From positions 13,551 to 77,550 of the forward strand of contig CAYJKY010000012.1 in NCBI GenBank assembly GCA_964370825.1: a stretch of DNA of 64,000 nt, given 5' to 3'. Under the pieces are notes generated by a model, which saw only the letters and a list, made by a program, of their open reading frames with translations, did not search any database and was not told where the DNA came from. The translations under genes were made by a program, and so were the position numbers. This DNA is from CAYJBH01 sp964370825. Its GTDB lineage: Bacteria > Bacillota > Clostridia > Oscillospirales > Ruminococcaceae. Positions 24,610 through 33,547 of the stretch are shown here, piece by piece (the stretch's first letter is position 1; each line of letters opens with the position of its first letter).

Positions 24610-27117
24610 CTATGCGAATTGACTTGCTAACCATGAACTTTGAGAGTTCATGTTGGCAATCACCTGCTCCATTGCATTAAATTGAGCCCAGTAGCGGTCA
24701 TATTCATTCTGATAGCTAAGCTCTAACCGCTCTATATATTCGTCTATGCTGAGCTGTTCGCGACCTAACAAGAAGTTGTTTTCTATCATTCCTGTGTTGC
24801 CTGCAACGGATACTATCGAACCCGGATTCGCTGTACTTGTTCTTACGGCATCGTCAAGAATAGCCTCAATTTTAACCGCTAATCCCGACTCTTCATCGGT
24901 AAACAGGTCGGCAAGCTCGTCGGAGTGTAGATTTACCATCTCACGGAGTTTTGTTTCATCTACCTGAAGTTTTCCACCATCCTGCCAATCCTCGGTGGTC
25001 TCAATACCAAATTCATAGAGTGCAAATTCGGCACCCTCAGGTTTTTGATAAAGCGCAGTTCTTAACTCCTGCATGATGCCGGTAAGAATATCATCATTTC
25101 GCAGAAGACCTTCACGGGCCTTCTCCTCCCAGAGCTCAATCTCACTTTCGCTCATCTCTTTTTTCTGCTCTGCGGTAAGTGGTGCGTAGTCTTTGTATGA
25201 GGTGTCTGCGGTCACCAGATCGTTCATCTCTTCGATAACCTTGTTATAATCCTCAACAAATTTGAGAATTCCATCAATTATCGCATCGGTATCTTGATCT
25301 ACATCAATATCGGTTGCTACCGGCTTTGTCGACACACCATCCCAGTTTGCTTCCTTTAATTCAACCTGAAGCCCCGATACGTTAAAATCGTTTGAACTTC
25401 TTTCAGTTTCTACACCGTTGATTGACAAAATTGCATTCTGACCATCAACCTTATTTCCAAGGGTTGCGGCAGTGGCACTCATGCTTACCGATCCGCTTCC
25501 AAAAAGCTCTGCAAGCTTTTGTGTTGCTTGATCGTTATTACCGGTAATAATTACAGGGTAGGAGGTAATGCCGGTTATGGCAAGGCGGCCGGTGTCGGGG
25601 TCGTAGCTAACATTTGCTTCAGGAGGTGCTTGATGTTCATGTATCTGAGCCTGCAACTCCTCGGCTACCTGAGATATTGATTTACCAGCAAGGTTAATTG
25701 CAATTGGTGGGAATTCGGCACCGAGATTAAAGCTAACCGTCATGTCCGTTCCCGCCGGCGCAATAAGTTCATCGCTTCCAATCGGTGAAGACATGGTAGT
25801 CGCCACTCCGCTCCCTGAGCCGAAAATGTTTGCAAGAAGGTTTCCGGATGTATCACTCATCTCGATGTCAAGTCCCGCACCGCTGTCGGTACGCTCCATA
25901 GTGATTCTATCGGAAAGTGCGGAGTATCTCATTTCAACTCCGGCCTCACTGCTGTTCACCGCATCTATCACGTCCTCAAGGGTGCTTTCCGAGGTGAAGG
26001 AGAAATCAACACCGTTTATTGTAAAATTAAAGCTGTCATCTGCTCCTGCAGTAATACCGCCGGCAAAGTTAATGTCGGAAAGTGCTGTGCCGGTAGAGAT
26101 TTTTGTGGAACCACCGTTTCTGACTCCAAGCATATCCGTGGCAATTCCGCTCGAATGTATGGTAAGCTGACGACTCTTGTCTGGTGTTCCGTTTGCCTGT
26201 ACAGTCTCAAATGAGATCTCGTTACCGCTTGCGGTTACCGTTATTCCGTTACCAAATGCTGACTTAATCTGCTCGTTAAGGCTGTTGACAAGCTCGTCAA
26301 CTGTGGAAATCGACGCATCAATGGTCAACGATTTGGTTATTCCATCAAGATTTAGATTAAGGTCAAATTCTGTCGGTGCTGTGGAAAAGGTTACACCTAA
26401 TGCATCCCCATCTGCACCGCCTTTTGTACCGGCACTGAGTCCTGTCATTGCAGCTGCAATACCGGTTGCGGCTGTGACCTCAACATTTTTTCCCTCGCCG
26501 GCAGAAAGTGATAGCGACCCGGACTCCTCGTCCTCCACAACAGTAATTCCTATGGAGGCAAGGTCGGAGGTGAAGTTTGCACGAACCTCCTCGGCTGTAC
26601 TTCCGCGCAAAGTTATCTCGCGACTTGCACCGCCCTCAATGCCTATCGTCATGCTACTGTCGGATAGTACGCTCAGGTCTACAGTGCCACCTATTGTAGC
26701 GTCGGTAAGCTCGTTAGCACTTGTCACCGATGTTTTGGTAGCAAGCTGACGAACATAATCAATAGATAGTTGGTCACCGTTGTAATCACTACCCGCCTCA
26801 ACCGAGAAGATATTAGACATAGAGCTGTCTACTGAAGGAGAAAATTGGTTAAAAAAGCTGCTGGACAACAGATTGGTTTCAGGATTAATGAAGTCAAAAT
26901 AGTTGCTCTGTAGATTTCTTAGGATGGTAGCGGTATTCCGATACATCTCCTGTTGATACTGAAGTATGGTTTTGTTCTCGTTTTGCTTATCTATCTTAGC
27001 CTGTGTACCGGCAAGCATCTCCTCTACCATACTGGTAGTGTCCATGCCCGAAACAAGTCCGGCCATGCCGTTACTTCCGGCACTTAGATAGGAGCTTGTT
27101 GATGTTATTCCGGACAT
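24610..27117 (-). CDS. fliD: Flagellar filament cap protein FliD (HAP2)
   Basis: An 835-residue protein, longer than the usual 400-700 residues because of extended central domains. The N-terminal domain (GLVSGMDTTSMVEEMLAGTQAKIDKQNENKTILQYQQEMYRN) and the C-terminal coiled-coil domain (EYIERLELSYQNEYDRYWAQFNAMEQVIANMNSQSSWLASQFA) are those of FliD and polymerise at the filament tip. The middle has repeated 'NGVDFSFTSESTLEDVIDAVN'-like blocks similar to flagellin hook-IN motifs. It caps the growing filament and promotes flagellin folding. AGGAGGGATTT precedes the ATG. Confidence 0.95.
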   Translation of the reverse strand: MSGITSTSSYLSAGSNGMAGLVSGMDTTSMVEEMLAGTQAKIDKQNENKTILQYQQEMYRNTATILRNLQSNYFDFINPETNLLSSSFFNQFSPSVDSSMSNIFSVEAGSDYNGDQLSIDYVRQLATKTSVTSANELTDATIGGTVDLSVLSDSSMTIGIEGGASREITLRGSTAEEVRANFTSDLASIGITVVEDEESGSLSLSAGEGKNVEVTAATGIAAAMTGLSAGTKGGADGDALGVTFSTAPTEFDLNLNLDGITKSLTIDASISTVDELVNSLNEQIKSAFGNGITVTASGNEISFETVQANGTPDKSRQLTIHSSGIATDMLGVRNGGSTKISTGTALSDINFAGGITAGADDSFNFTINGVDFSFTSESTLEDVIDAVNSSEAGVEMRYSALSDRITMERTDSGAGLDIEMSDTSGNLLANIFGSGSGVATTMSSPIGSDELIAPAGTDMTVSFNLGAEFPPIAINLAGKSISQVAEELQAQIHEHQAPPEANVSYDPDTGRLAITGITSYPVIITGNNDQATQKLAELFGSGSVSMSATAATLGNKVDGQNAILSINGVETERSSNDFNVSGLQVELKEANWDGVSTKPVATDIDVDQDTDAIIDGILKFVEDYNKVIEEMNDLVTADTSYKDYAPLTAEQKKEMSESEIELWEEKAREGLLRNDDILTGIMQELRTALYQKPEGAEFALYEFGIETTEDWQDGGKLQVDETKLREMVNLHSDELADLFTDEESGLAVKIEAILDDAVRTSTANPGSIVSVAGNTGMIENNFLLGREQLSIDEYIERLELSYQNEYDRYWAQFNAMEQVIANMNSQSSWLASQFA

Positions 27118-27166
27118 AAATCCCTCCTGTTAATAAAAATCAATGATATACTTACTCTTAATTAAT

Positions 27167-27193
27167 ATATCGGCAGGTCATTTAAAAACTTTA
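27167..27193 (-). promoter_or_regulatory. Sigma-D (sigma-28) flagellar promoter of fliD-fliS
   Basis: On the minus strand TAAA (27190-27193), a 15-base spacer and GCCGATAT (27167-27174), matching the sigma-D consensus TAAA-N15-GCCGATAA almost perfectly. It is about 50 bases before the fliD ATG. Confidence 0.9.
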
Positions 27194-27264
27194 GTCTGTT
27201 TTTTGTTTTTTTTGATAATTTTTTTAAATAGTGAATTCTGGATTATTTTGGCAGTATGGCTTTA

Positions 27265-28857
27265 CTATCTGCCATAGTTTCTTTCGTTACGTATTAATGC
27301 TGCATCAGTAAAATTAACTACCCCGTCGCCGTTGACATCGGCAGAGTTATTTGACGCCTCGTCAGCGTTCATGTTGTAGTTTAACCGGTCTAAAACTATC
27401 ATAATGTCGTTAATGTCGACAAGACTATCCCTGTCTACATCGGCAGAGATAAGCTCCGATTGTTGCATATTTACATCTACCGTCATATCTCTGTCGACAG
27501 AGGCAAAATTTCCTGATACACGGTTATATCCATACGCCGTCACCGAATATGCGACACTGGTATTTTTTTCGATTCTAATTGTAACATTACCGTTGCTATC
27601 TGTGGTGTATACTTCTGTGCCGATGGTTACCTTAGCTCCACTAATCGCAACTCCACCGTTCGAAACGGTTAATACCACCTCATTTTTATTTAGCTCCTTT
27701 TCCAATGAAAAAAAGTTAATATCATATGTTAGTGTTGTACCCTGTCCATCGGCTGTTTTAATTCCACTAATATTTACATTGAAGGAATCACCGTCCTCAA
27801 TGGAGCCAAGCGTGGTAACATCGGGACGGAAAAGTATTCCCTTTTGCATTCCATAGTTGACATTATCCACAGAAAGATGCATTTCATCTTCTTGGTAATA
27901 ACTGTAACCTTGTTGAGGAGTGTCTTTGTTAAAAATCCACGTTCTACCGTCATTTAGTCGGGTTAGCCTTATCTCAATATCGTCTCTTACCGGTGCTTGA
28001 TATGCCGAACCCAGATTTATCGACCAAGGATAGACGGATGTGTTATAATATCCGTCGTCAAACGCAAAATACTCAAGTGGAAAATCACCGGAACTTGGCC
28101 ATGCAACATAGCTGTCCGGCTGGCTTACACCTTCGCCGAACACATGCATGGAAATCCTGTGCCCTCCATAACTTGCTGCTCCGCTTGGATCGGTTGCATA
28201 GCCTATTCCAAAACCTTCTGCTATCGGGTTTAAAATCCATCGTCTGTGCCCTGCCGACGTAATATTGCCGGCGCCTGCATCTGCAACAAAACCTAATACT
28301 GCTTGCGAAAGATTGTTCCTACCGGCGCTGATGTTTCCCTCTGCGCACCCGAGATATCCGAGGTCGAAAAATGATTTATCCATGTCGGAAGGTTGAAACG
28401 GTGCGTGCGAAAACTGATTTGAGGATGCAAGTAATACCGCCGCATGCTGAGAATAAGAGTTGCGTTCCTCGGTGAACTCCACATTTTCGTAAGAAACACC
28501 GGCGATATATCTGACCATTTTAACTGCATTTAAAGCATCGTCTATATATTCCTGCCTGATACTTCCTGCACTGTAAGGGGCCGTAAATTGGGGTGTTATA
28601 TCGTATTGCGCGATATATGATGGGTTAAATGCATTATGTGGATATTTCTTTGCCATCGCAACAATATCGTCAATCGATCTGTTGTGGTCAACCACAATGG
28701 TGGGGGGCACCCAACCGAAATTATACTCTGTAGATAGTGTTGGTTCTAAGTCATTCAATGCAGTAGCGTCTGTGTCTGCGAAAACAAATTGAAATGTCGG
28801 TATTAGCATAACAACAACGCAAACGAAAAGAGATATACCTATTTTTATTTTATACAT
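27265..28857 (-). CDS. Secreted CAP/SCP-domain protein with C-terminal dockerin-like repeats
   Basis: A 530-residue protein. The signal peptide is at 1-27 (KIGISLFVCVVVMLIPTFQFVFA). The CAP domain lies at about 110-235, with SQHAAVLLASSNQFSHAPF, GCAEGNISAG and SAGHRRWILNP, giving the metal-binding His residues. A carboxypeptidase-regulatory-like beta domain follows (GVAISGAKVTIGTEVYTTDSNGN). At the end are two calcium-loop repeats, DVDRDSLVDINDIMIVLD and DVNGDGVVNFTDAALIRN, as in type I dockerins. It may attach to a cohesin scaffold or cell surface; no cohesin is visible here. GCGAGGTAAAT precedes the ATG. It follows asnA by 47 bases. Confidence 0.88.
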   Translation of the reverse strand: MYKIKIGISLFVCVVVMLIPTFQFVFADTDATALNDLEPTLSTEYNFGWVPPTIVVDHNRSIDDIVAMAKKYPHNAFNPSYIAQYDITPQFTAPYSAGSIRQEYIDDALNAVKMVRYIAGVSYENVEFTEERNSYSQHAAVLLASSNQFSHAPFQPSDMDKSFFDLGYLGCAEGNISAGRNNLSQAVLGFVADAGAGNITSAGHRRWILNPIAEGFGIGYATDPSGAASYGGHRISMHVFGEGVSQPDSYVAWPSSGDFPLEYFAFDDGYYNTSVYPWSINLGSAYQAPVRDDIEIRLTRLNDGRTWIFNKDTPQQGYSYYQEDEMHLSVDNVNYGMQKGILFRPDVTTLGSIEDGDSFNVNISGIKTADGQGTTLTYDINFFSLEKELNKNEVVLTVSNGGVAISGAKVTIGTEVYTTDSNGNVTIRIEKNTSVAYSVTAYGYNRVSGNFASVDRDMTVDVNMQQSELISADVDRDSLVDINDIMIVLDRLNYNMNADEASNNSADVNGDGVVNFTDAALIRNERNYGR

Positions 28858-28904
28858 ATTTACCTCGCCTATTTGTAATATTTGATTAATTTATACAAAT
28901 GGGA

Positions 28905-29912
28905 TTACAGCAACTTTATTCCTGATTTGAAACATTCATCAATGGTATCGCTATCCCAAATGGAAGCCTGCACCTCTCCGATGTGAGCCTTTCCGAGTAA
29001 TAACATGGAGAGTCTGGACTGTCCTATGCCACCTCCCATGGTTTCGGGTAGATCGCCCGCTAAAAGGCGGGTGTGGAATGGCAGTGATGCTCGATGGGTG
29101 CAATCGGCAATCTCGAGCTGATTTAATAATGATTCGGGAGATACGCGTATTCCCATCGATGAAATTTCCAATGCTATGTCAAGTGTTTCGTGCCAAAACA
29201 TGAGATCGCCGTTTAGTGTCCAATCATCGTAGTCCGGAGCCCGTCCGTCATGTCTTGCGCCGTTCGATAGATTTGCACCTATTCCGGTGATAAAAACTGT
29301 TTTATGCTCCTTAACAATTGCTTTTTCACGTTCTTTTGGGCCTTTGTCAGGAAATCTTTGCAGTAACTCCTCTGAGGAAATAAAGTATACATCACGACAC
29401 AAGGAGGTGGTTATGTTAGGGTATTTTTGTTTTAATGGAAGAAGCGTATCGCAGATTGCCTTCACAATTAAGGAAACTGTTTCATAGAGGTAGTCAAGGT
29501 TACGATGATGAGGTGCAATTATCTTTTCCCAGTCCCACTGGTCTACATATATAGAATGGATGTTATCCATCTCTTCGTCGCGCCGTATTGCATTCATATC
29601 GGTACAAAGACCATTTCCAACCCTGAAATCGTAGTCACAAAGTGCCTGCCTCTTCCATTTTGCAAGGCTGTGCACCACCTCACCGACGGTGTGAGTTTCG
29701 GCTATGTCGAAGGTGACTGCACGTTCTACACCGTTTAGGTCATCGTTAAGCCCACTGTATGCTGCAACAAAAAGAGGTGCGGAAATTCTTTTCAAATTAA
29801 GTGCTGTGCAAAGGTTATCCTCAAAAACTCTCTTTATCATACCTATGGCCGTCTGGGTTTCATATTGGGTCAATGAAGAACTATAACCCATCGGAATTGT
29901 AGTGTTGCTCAT
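28905..29912 (-). CDS. asnA: Aspartate-ammonia ligase (asparagine synthetase A)
   Basis: A 335-residue enzyme with the AsnA fold related to class II aminoacyl-tRNA synthetases. Marks include PLFVAAYSGLNDDLNGVERAVTFD near the N-terminus, SIYVDQWDWEK, and the C-terminal GGGIGQSRLSMLLLGKAHIGEVQ with the ATP-binding motif-3 Arg. It makes asparagine from aspartate, ammonia and ATP in the cytoplasm. GGGAGATTTAAG precedes the ATG. A perfect palindrome TTAATATATATATTAA at 29946-29961 lies in its upstream region and may be a regulator site. Confidence 0.97.
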   Translation of the reverse strand: MSNTTIPMGYSSSLTQYETQTAIGMIKRVFEDNLCTALNLKRISAPLFVAAYSGLNDDLNGVERAVTFDIAETHTVGEVVHSLAKWKRQALCDYDFRVGNGLCTDMNAIRRDEEMDNIHSIYVDQWDWEKIIAPHHRNLDYLYETVSLIVKAICDTLLPLKQKYPNITTSLCRDVYFISSEELLQRFPDKGPKEREKAIVKEHKTVFITGIGANLSNGARHDGRAPDYDDWTLNGDLMFWHETLDIALEISSMGIRVSPESLLNQLEIADCTHRASLPFHTRLLAGDLPETMGGGIGQSRLSMLLLGKAHIGEVQASIWDSDTIDECFKSGIKLL

Positions 29913-29987
29913 CTTAAATCTCCCATTTTACATCAAAAAATAGTATTAATATATATATTAACATAAAAAGCGACTCTAGTAAATAAC

Positions 29988-30030
29988 AAAACGTATAGTT
30001 TGTCAAAACATATAATTTGTTAAAACATTT
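29988..30030. repeat. 17-bp tandem repeat, about 2.5 copies
   Basis: Units at 29988-30004 and 30005-30021 differ at three positions (AAAACGTATAGTTTGTC, AAAACATATAATTTGTT), and a third partial copy starts AAAACATTT. It lies in the asnA-pstS intergenic region upstream of the Pho-box-like repeats. Confidence 0.7.
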
Positions 30031-30072
30031 CACCTTGCCGAAAAATCTTACAAGCTATAATTTAACATAGAT

Positions 30073-30116
30073 TTTACATTTACAGGCTTTTACATTTTAC
30101 ACAGTCAAGATAATAT
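30073..30116 (+). promoter_or_regulatory. Pho-box-like repeats and promoter of the pst operon
   Basis: TTTACA occurs four times within 29 bases, at 30073, 30079, 30089 and 30096. It is followed ten bases later by TAATAT (30111-30116) as a -10 box with no good -35. This layout fits activation by a PhoB/PhoP-type regulator, and the regulator genes lie at the end of the same gene run. Confidence 0.75.
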
Positions 30117-30158
30117 ATTGATAGTGAAATAATAAAAAACAAAACAAAGAGGAGACTT

Positions 30159-30956
30159 ATGAAAAAGATTATTGCAATCATTGCAAGCTTAACTTTAGCA
30201 GTTACCATGCTCACATCATGTCAGGAATCCGGAGGCACAATCGCAACGGGCGGATCTACATCGGTTGAGGCGGTTATCCAGTCCATGATGGAGGTTTACA
30301 TGGAGGAGAATGCGGGCACAACAATTACATATGCACCTACCGGTTCCAGTACGGGTGTACAGGGTGCGTCCGATGGAACTCTTGATATCGGACTTTCCAG
30401 CCGTGGTCTTAAGGACGAGGAAAAGGCAACCTTAACCGAAACGGTTTTTGCACTTGATGGTATAGCAATCATTGTTAACTCTGCCAATGCGGTTGCAGAT
30501 TTAGACATGGCAACGCTCGCTTCTATCTACAAAGGCGAGATAACTAACTGGAGTGAGGTCGGCGGAAGCGACAGCGAAATCGTCGTGATAGGGCGTGATT
30601 CCGCATCCGGCACGCGTGACGGTTTCGAGAGTATCGTTGATGTTGAGGATGTGTGTGCTTACGATGAGGAGCAGGCATCCGGCGGTGGCGTTAAGGCAAG
30701 CGTACAGTCCATCGAAGGTGCCATAGGATACGTGTCAATCTCATCTGTATCGGAAGAGGTGAACGTTGTGAACATCGACGGTGTAGCACCTACCGAGGAA
30801 GCTGTGAAGGATGGTTCTTATAAAATTCAACGTCCATTCGTTTTTGCAACGGTTACAGGTGAGGAAAATGCAGCAGCACAGGCATTTATCGACTGGGCAT
30901 TGAGTGAAGCAACCATTGACCTTGTACGTGATGCGGGCGCAGTACCTATTCAATAG
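30159..30956 (+). CDS. pstS: Phosphate-binding lipoprotein PstS
   Basis: A 265-residue lipoprotein. Signal with lipobox MLTSC (Cys21). The phosphate pocket motifs GGSTSVEAV, PTGSSTGVQGASDGTLDIGLSSR and IGRDSASGTRDGFE are intact. It binds inorganic phosphate outside the membrane for PstC-PstA-PstB. AAGAGGAGACTT precedes the ATG. Preceded by Pho-box-like repeats, so it should be induced by phosphate starvation. A stem-loop separates it from pstC, which commonly keeps pstS transcript in excess. Confidence 0.96.
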   Translation: MKKIIAIIASLTLAVTMLTSCQESGGTIATGGSTSVEAVIQSMMEVYMEENAGTTITYAPTGSSTGVQGASDGTLDIGLSSRGLKDEEKATLTETVFALDGIAIIVNSANAVADLDMATLASIYKGEITNWSEVGGSDSEIVVIGRDSASGTRDGFESIVDVEDVCAYDEEQASGGGVKASVQSIEGAIGYVSISSVSEEVNVVNIDGVAPTEEAVKDGSYKIQRPFVFATVTGEENAAAQAFIDWALSEATIDLVRDAGAVPIQ

Positions 30957-30975
30957 AAAAAACACACGTTAACAG

Positions 30976-31020
30976 CAAGGCTGTCGCAGCTAATAATCAT
31001 TTATGTATGCGACAGCCTTG
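30976..31020 (+). terminator. Stem-loop between pstS and pstC (partial terminator or processing site)
   Basis: A perfect 13-bp stem, CAAGGCTGTCGCA at 30976-30988 with its complement at 31008-31020, and a 19-base loop. No T run follows, so it more likely stabilises the pstS mRNA or partly attenuates than fully terminates. Confidence 0.7.
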
Positions 31021-31046
31021 TATTAAGTAAAAGGGAACAACTTTTA

Positions 31047-31919
31047 ATGAAAGTTAAAAAGATAACAGAAAAAATCATGAACGCTGTCTTCCTAATTTGT
31101 GGTATGACGGCGATTGCGTTTGTGGTTTTAATATCAGTCTATATGATTGTATCGGGTCTTCCGGCAATAATTGAAATAGGTTTTTTTGAGTTCCTTTTCG
31201 GCATGGTATGGGAGCCGGCAAACAGCACCGATCCTCAGTTTGGAATCTGGCCGATCATGCTCTCCAGTATCTATGCAACCGGTGGTGCAACACTGCTCGG
31301 AATTCCTATTGGTGTTTTGACCGCTGTTTTTTTATCAAAATATGCCGGCAAGGTTGCGGCATCGCTTGTAAGACCAACAGTAGAACTGCTATCAGGAATA
31401 CCAAGCGTTGTATATGGCCTTGTGGGAGCCATGTTTTTGGTTCCGGGTATCGCCGATATTTTCAACCTACCTAAAGGGTCCGGTCTGCTTGCGGCCATAA
31501 TTGTGTTAATGATTATGGTGCTTCCTTCAATTATATCGATAAGTGAAACGGCACTTAATGCGGTTCCTCCGGAATACGAGGAGGCAAGTCTTGCCCTCGG
31601 GGCAAGCCATACCGAGACTATTTTTAAGGTGAGCATCCCCGCCGCAAAAAACGGAATTGCCGCAGGGATAGTTCTTGGCGTCGGACGAGCAATCGGCGAG
31701 GCAATGGCTGTCATGATGGTTGCAGGAAATGTTGCAAACATGCCAAAGTTGTTCGAAAGTGTGGCACTTCTCACCACCTCGATAGCAAAGGATATGGGGT
31801 ATGCGTCGGGGTTACATCGACAGGCATTATTCTCCATAGCACTAGTGCTTTTTGTATTTATTTTGATAATAAATGCGGTGATGAATGTACTGATAAAAAG
31901 CGGAGGCAGAGATAAATGA
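31047..31919 (+). CDS. pstC: Phosphate ABC transporter permease PstC
   Basis: A 290-residue membrane protein with six helices. FGIWPIMLSSIYATGGATLLGIPIGVLTAVFL and the coupling loop EEASLALGASHTETIFKVSIPAAKNGI are typical of PstC. It forms the phosphate channel with PstA. It begins 90 bases after pstS, past the stem-loop, and overlaps pstA by four bases (ATGA). Confidence 0.95.
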   Translation: MKVKKITEKIMNAVFLICGMTAIAFVVLISVYMIVSGLPAIIEIGFFEFLFGMVWEPANSTDPQFGIWPIMLSSIYATGGATLLGIPIGVLTAVFLSKYAGKVAASLVRPTVELLSGIPSVVYGLVGAMFLVPGIADIFNLPKGSGLLAAIIVLMIMVLPSIISISETALNAVPPEYEEASLALGASHTETIFKVSIPAAKNGIAAGIVLGVGRAIGEAMAVMMVAGNVANMPKLFESVALLTTSIAKDMGYASGLHRQALFSIALVLFVFILIINAVMNVLIKSGGRDK

Positions 31920-32761
31920 GAAGAAAAAGACTCTTTAAGGATAACATTCTGATTGGTCTTGTGTACTTCGCGGCTATAATCACGGTATGTTTTCTTGTCG
32001 GGATTATCGGGTATATTTTAATTCAGGGTGTCCCGAACATAACATGGGAACTGCTCTCCACCGCACCGAGTCACCGTGAAAAAACCATCGGTATTTTGCC
32101 GAACATACTCAACACCATATATGTCATACTTCTGTCGCTCATCATCGTGCTCCCGCTCGGAATCGGAGCAGCCATCTACCTTACAGAATATGTAACAAAC
32201 AAAAAAGTACTTATCTTAATCGAGGCTACGGTTGAGGTGTTAGCTGCAATTCCGTCTATCATATACGGTCTTGTCGGTATGATGTTCTTCGGTCAGCTTC
32301 TCGGATTTCAGCTTAGCCTACTTACGGGATGTTTAACCCTTGTGATCATTATTCTCCCCATTATCATACGAACAACGCAGGAGAGTTTAAAAACGGTTCC
32401 ACAATCCTATCGTGAGGGTGCGTTAGGGCTCGGCTCAACCAAATGGTATATGATAAGAACAATAATTCTGCCCTGTTGTCTTGATGGAATTATCACCGGA
32501 TGTATTCTCGCTATAGGTCGAATTGTGGGAGAAAGTGCCGCTCTGCTGTTTACTGCAGGTCTTGCGGCGGGCGCTATAACAAACATTTTCACGGCATATT
32601 CAAGTAGTGGTGGTACCTTATCGGTTGCACTTTATATGTATGTTGCCGAGCGTGGAGAGTTTGGTGTAGGCTTTGCAATTGCAACAATATTACTCGCTTT
32701 AGTATTGATAATCAATATTTCAACAAAAATAGTACAACGAAAGCTGAAGCGAAACAGATAA
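31916..32761 (+). CDS. pstA: Phosphate ABC transporter permease PstA
   Basis: A 281-residue membrane protein. GILPNILNTIYVILLSLIIVLPLGIGAAIYLTEY and the loop REGALGLGSTKWYMIRTIILP identify PstA. It is the second channel half, translationally coupled to pstC. The last residues KLKRNR are basic and cytoplasmic. Confidence 0.95.
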   Translation: MRRKRLFKDNILIGLVYFAAIITVCFLVGIIGYILIQGVPNITWELLSTAPSHREKTIGILPNILNTIYVILLSLIIVLPLGIGAAIYLTEYVTNKKVLILIEATVEVLAAIPSIIYGLVGMMFFGQLLGFQLSLLTGCLTLVIIILPIIIRTTQESLKTVPQSYREGALGLGSTKWYMIRTIILPCCLDGIITGCILAIGRIVGESAALLFTAGLAAGAITNIFTAYSSSGGTLSVALYMYVAERGEFGVGFAIATILLALVLIINISTKIVQRKLKRNR

Positions 32762-32782
32762 AAGAAAGGATTAATCATAAAT

Positions 32783-33547
32783 ATGGTCACAGGACACACA
32801 ATAATGAAGGCAACCGATTTTGACCTTTATTATGCCGATTTTCACGCATTAAAAAAGGTGAATATCGATGTTCCCGAAAAACAGATAACGGCATTAATCG
32901 GTCCGTCAGGTTGCGGAAAGTCCACCTTCATAAAGTCTTTAAACAGGATGAATGATCTCATTCTCACGGTACGAACCGAGGGAGATATAACCTTTGAGGA
33001 CAAAAGTATCTTTGAAAAGGATCTTGATGTTACCATGTTGCGTAAACAGATAGGCATGGTTTTTCAAAAACCTAATCCGTTTCCCATGAGCATTTATGAT
33101 AATGTTGCTTATGGTCCGAGGCTACACGGACATCTTACCCATGCACAGACCGATAGGCTGGTTGAGGAAAGCTTAAAGGCAGCAGCTCTTTGGGACGAAG
33201 TTAAAGATCGGCTGAAAAAAAGTGCGTTAAGTCTGTCTGGAGGACAGCAACAGCGACTTTGTATAGCGCGTGCCCTTGCGGTAAAGCCAAAGGTTCTTTT
33301 GATGGACGAGCCTACCAGTGCTCTCGATCCTATCTCAACCTCAAAGATAGAAGAGCTTGCAATTAGCCTTAAAGAGGATTATACTATAATTATTGTTACC
33401 CACAACATGCAACAGGCTGTTCGTATTTCGGACAATACAGCATTCTTTCTTTTGGGTGAGATAGTGGAATATAACAACAGTGAACAGCTTTTCAGCGTAC
33501 CCAAGGATAAACGAACAGAGGATTATATTACAGGGAGATTTGGTTAA
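32783..33547 (+). CDS. pstB: Phosphate ABC transporter ATPase PstB
   Basis: A 254-residue ATPase. Walker A GPSGCGKST, Q-loop GMVFQKPNPFPMSIYDNVAYGPRLHG (PstB-specific), signature LSGGQQQRLCIARAL and Walker B VLLMDEPTSALDP, with switch His in IVTHNM. It energises phosphate import. Starts at ATG 32783 (AAAGGATTAATC upstream) or possibly ATG 32804 (MKATDF). Its TAA overlaps the phoU ATG. Confidence 0.96.
   Translation: MVTGHTIMKATDFDLYYADFHALKKVNIDVPEKQITALIGPSGCGKSTFIKSLNRMNDLILTVRTEGDITFEDKSIFEKDLDVTMLRKQIGMVFQKPNPFPMSIYDNVAYGPRLHGHLTHAQTDRLVEESLKAAALWDEVKDRLKKSALSLSGGQQQRLCIARALAVKPKVLLMDEPTSALDPISTSKIEELAISLKEDYTIIIVTHNMQQAVRISDNTAFFLLGEIVEYNNSEQLFSVPKDKRTEDYITGRFG

Noticed and set aside
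26177..26749. 190-residue plus-strand open frame opposite fliD
   Set aside because: It is antisense to an unambiguous fliD, has no ribosome site and its Ser/Pro/Val-rich composition reflects the complementary codons.
29913..30158. Possible riboswitch before pstS or asnA
   Set aside because: No conserved riboswitch core was recognisable; the region is explained by AT-rich repeats and Pho-box-like motifs.
31271..31837. 188-residue minus-strand frame in pstC
   Set aside because: Antisense to pstC, whose motifs and operon context are clear.
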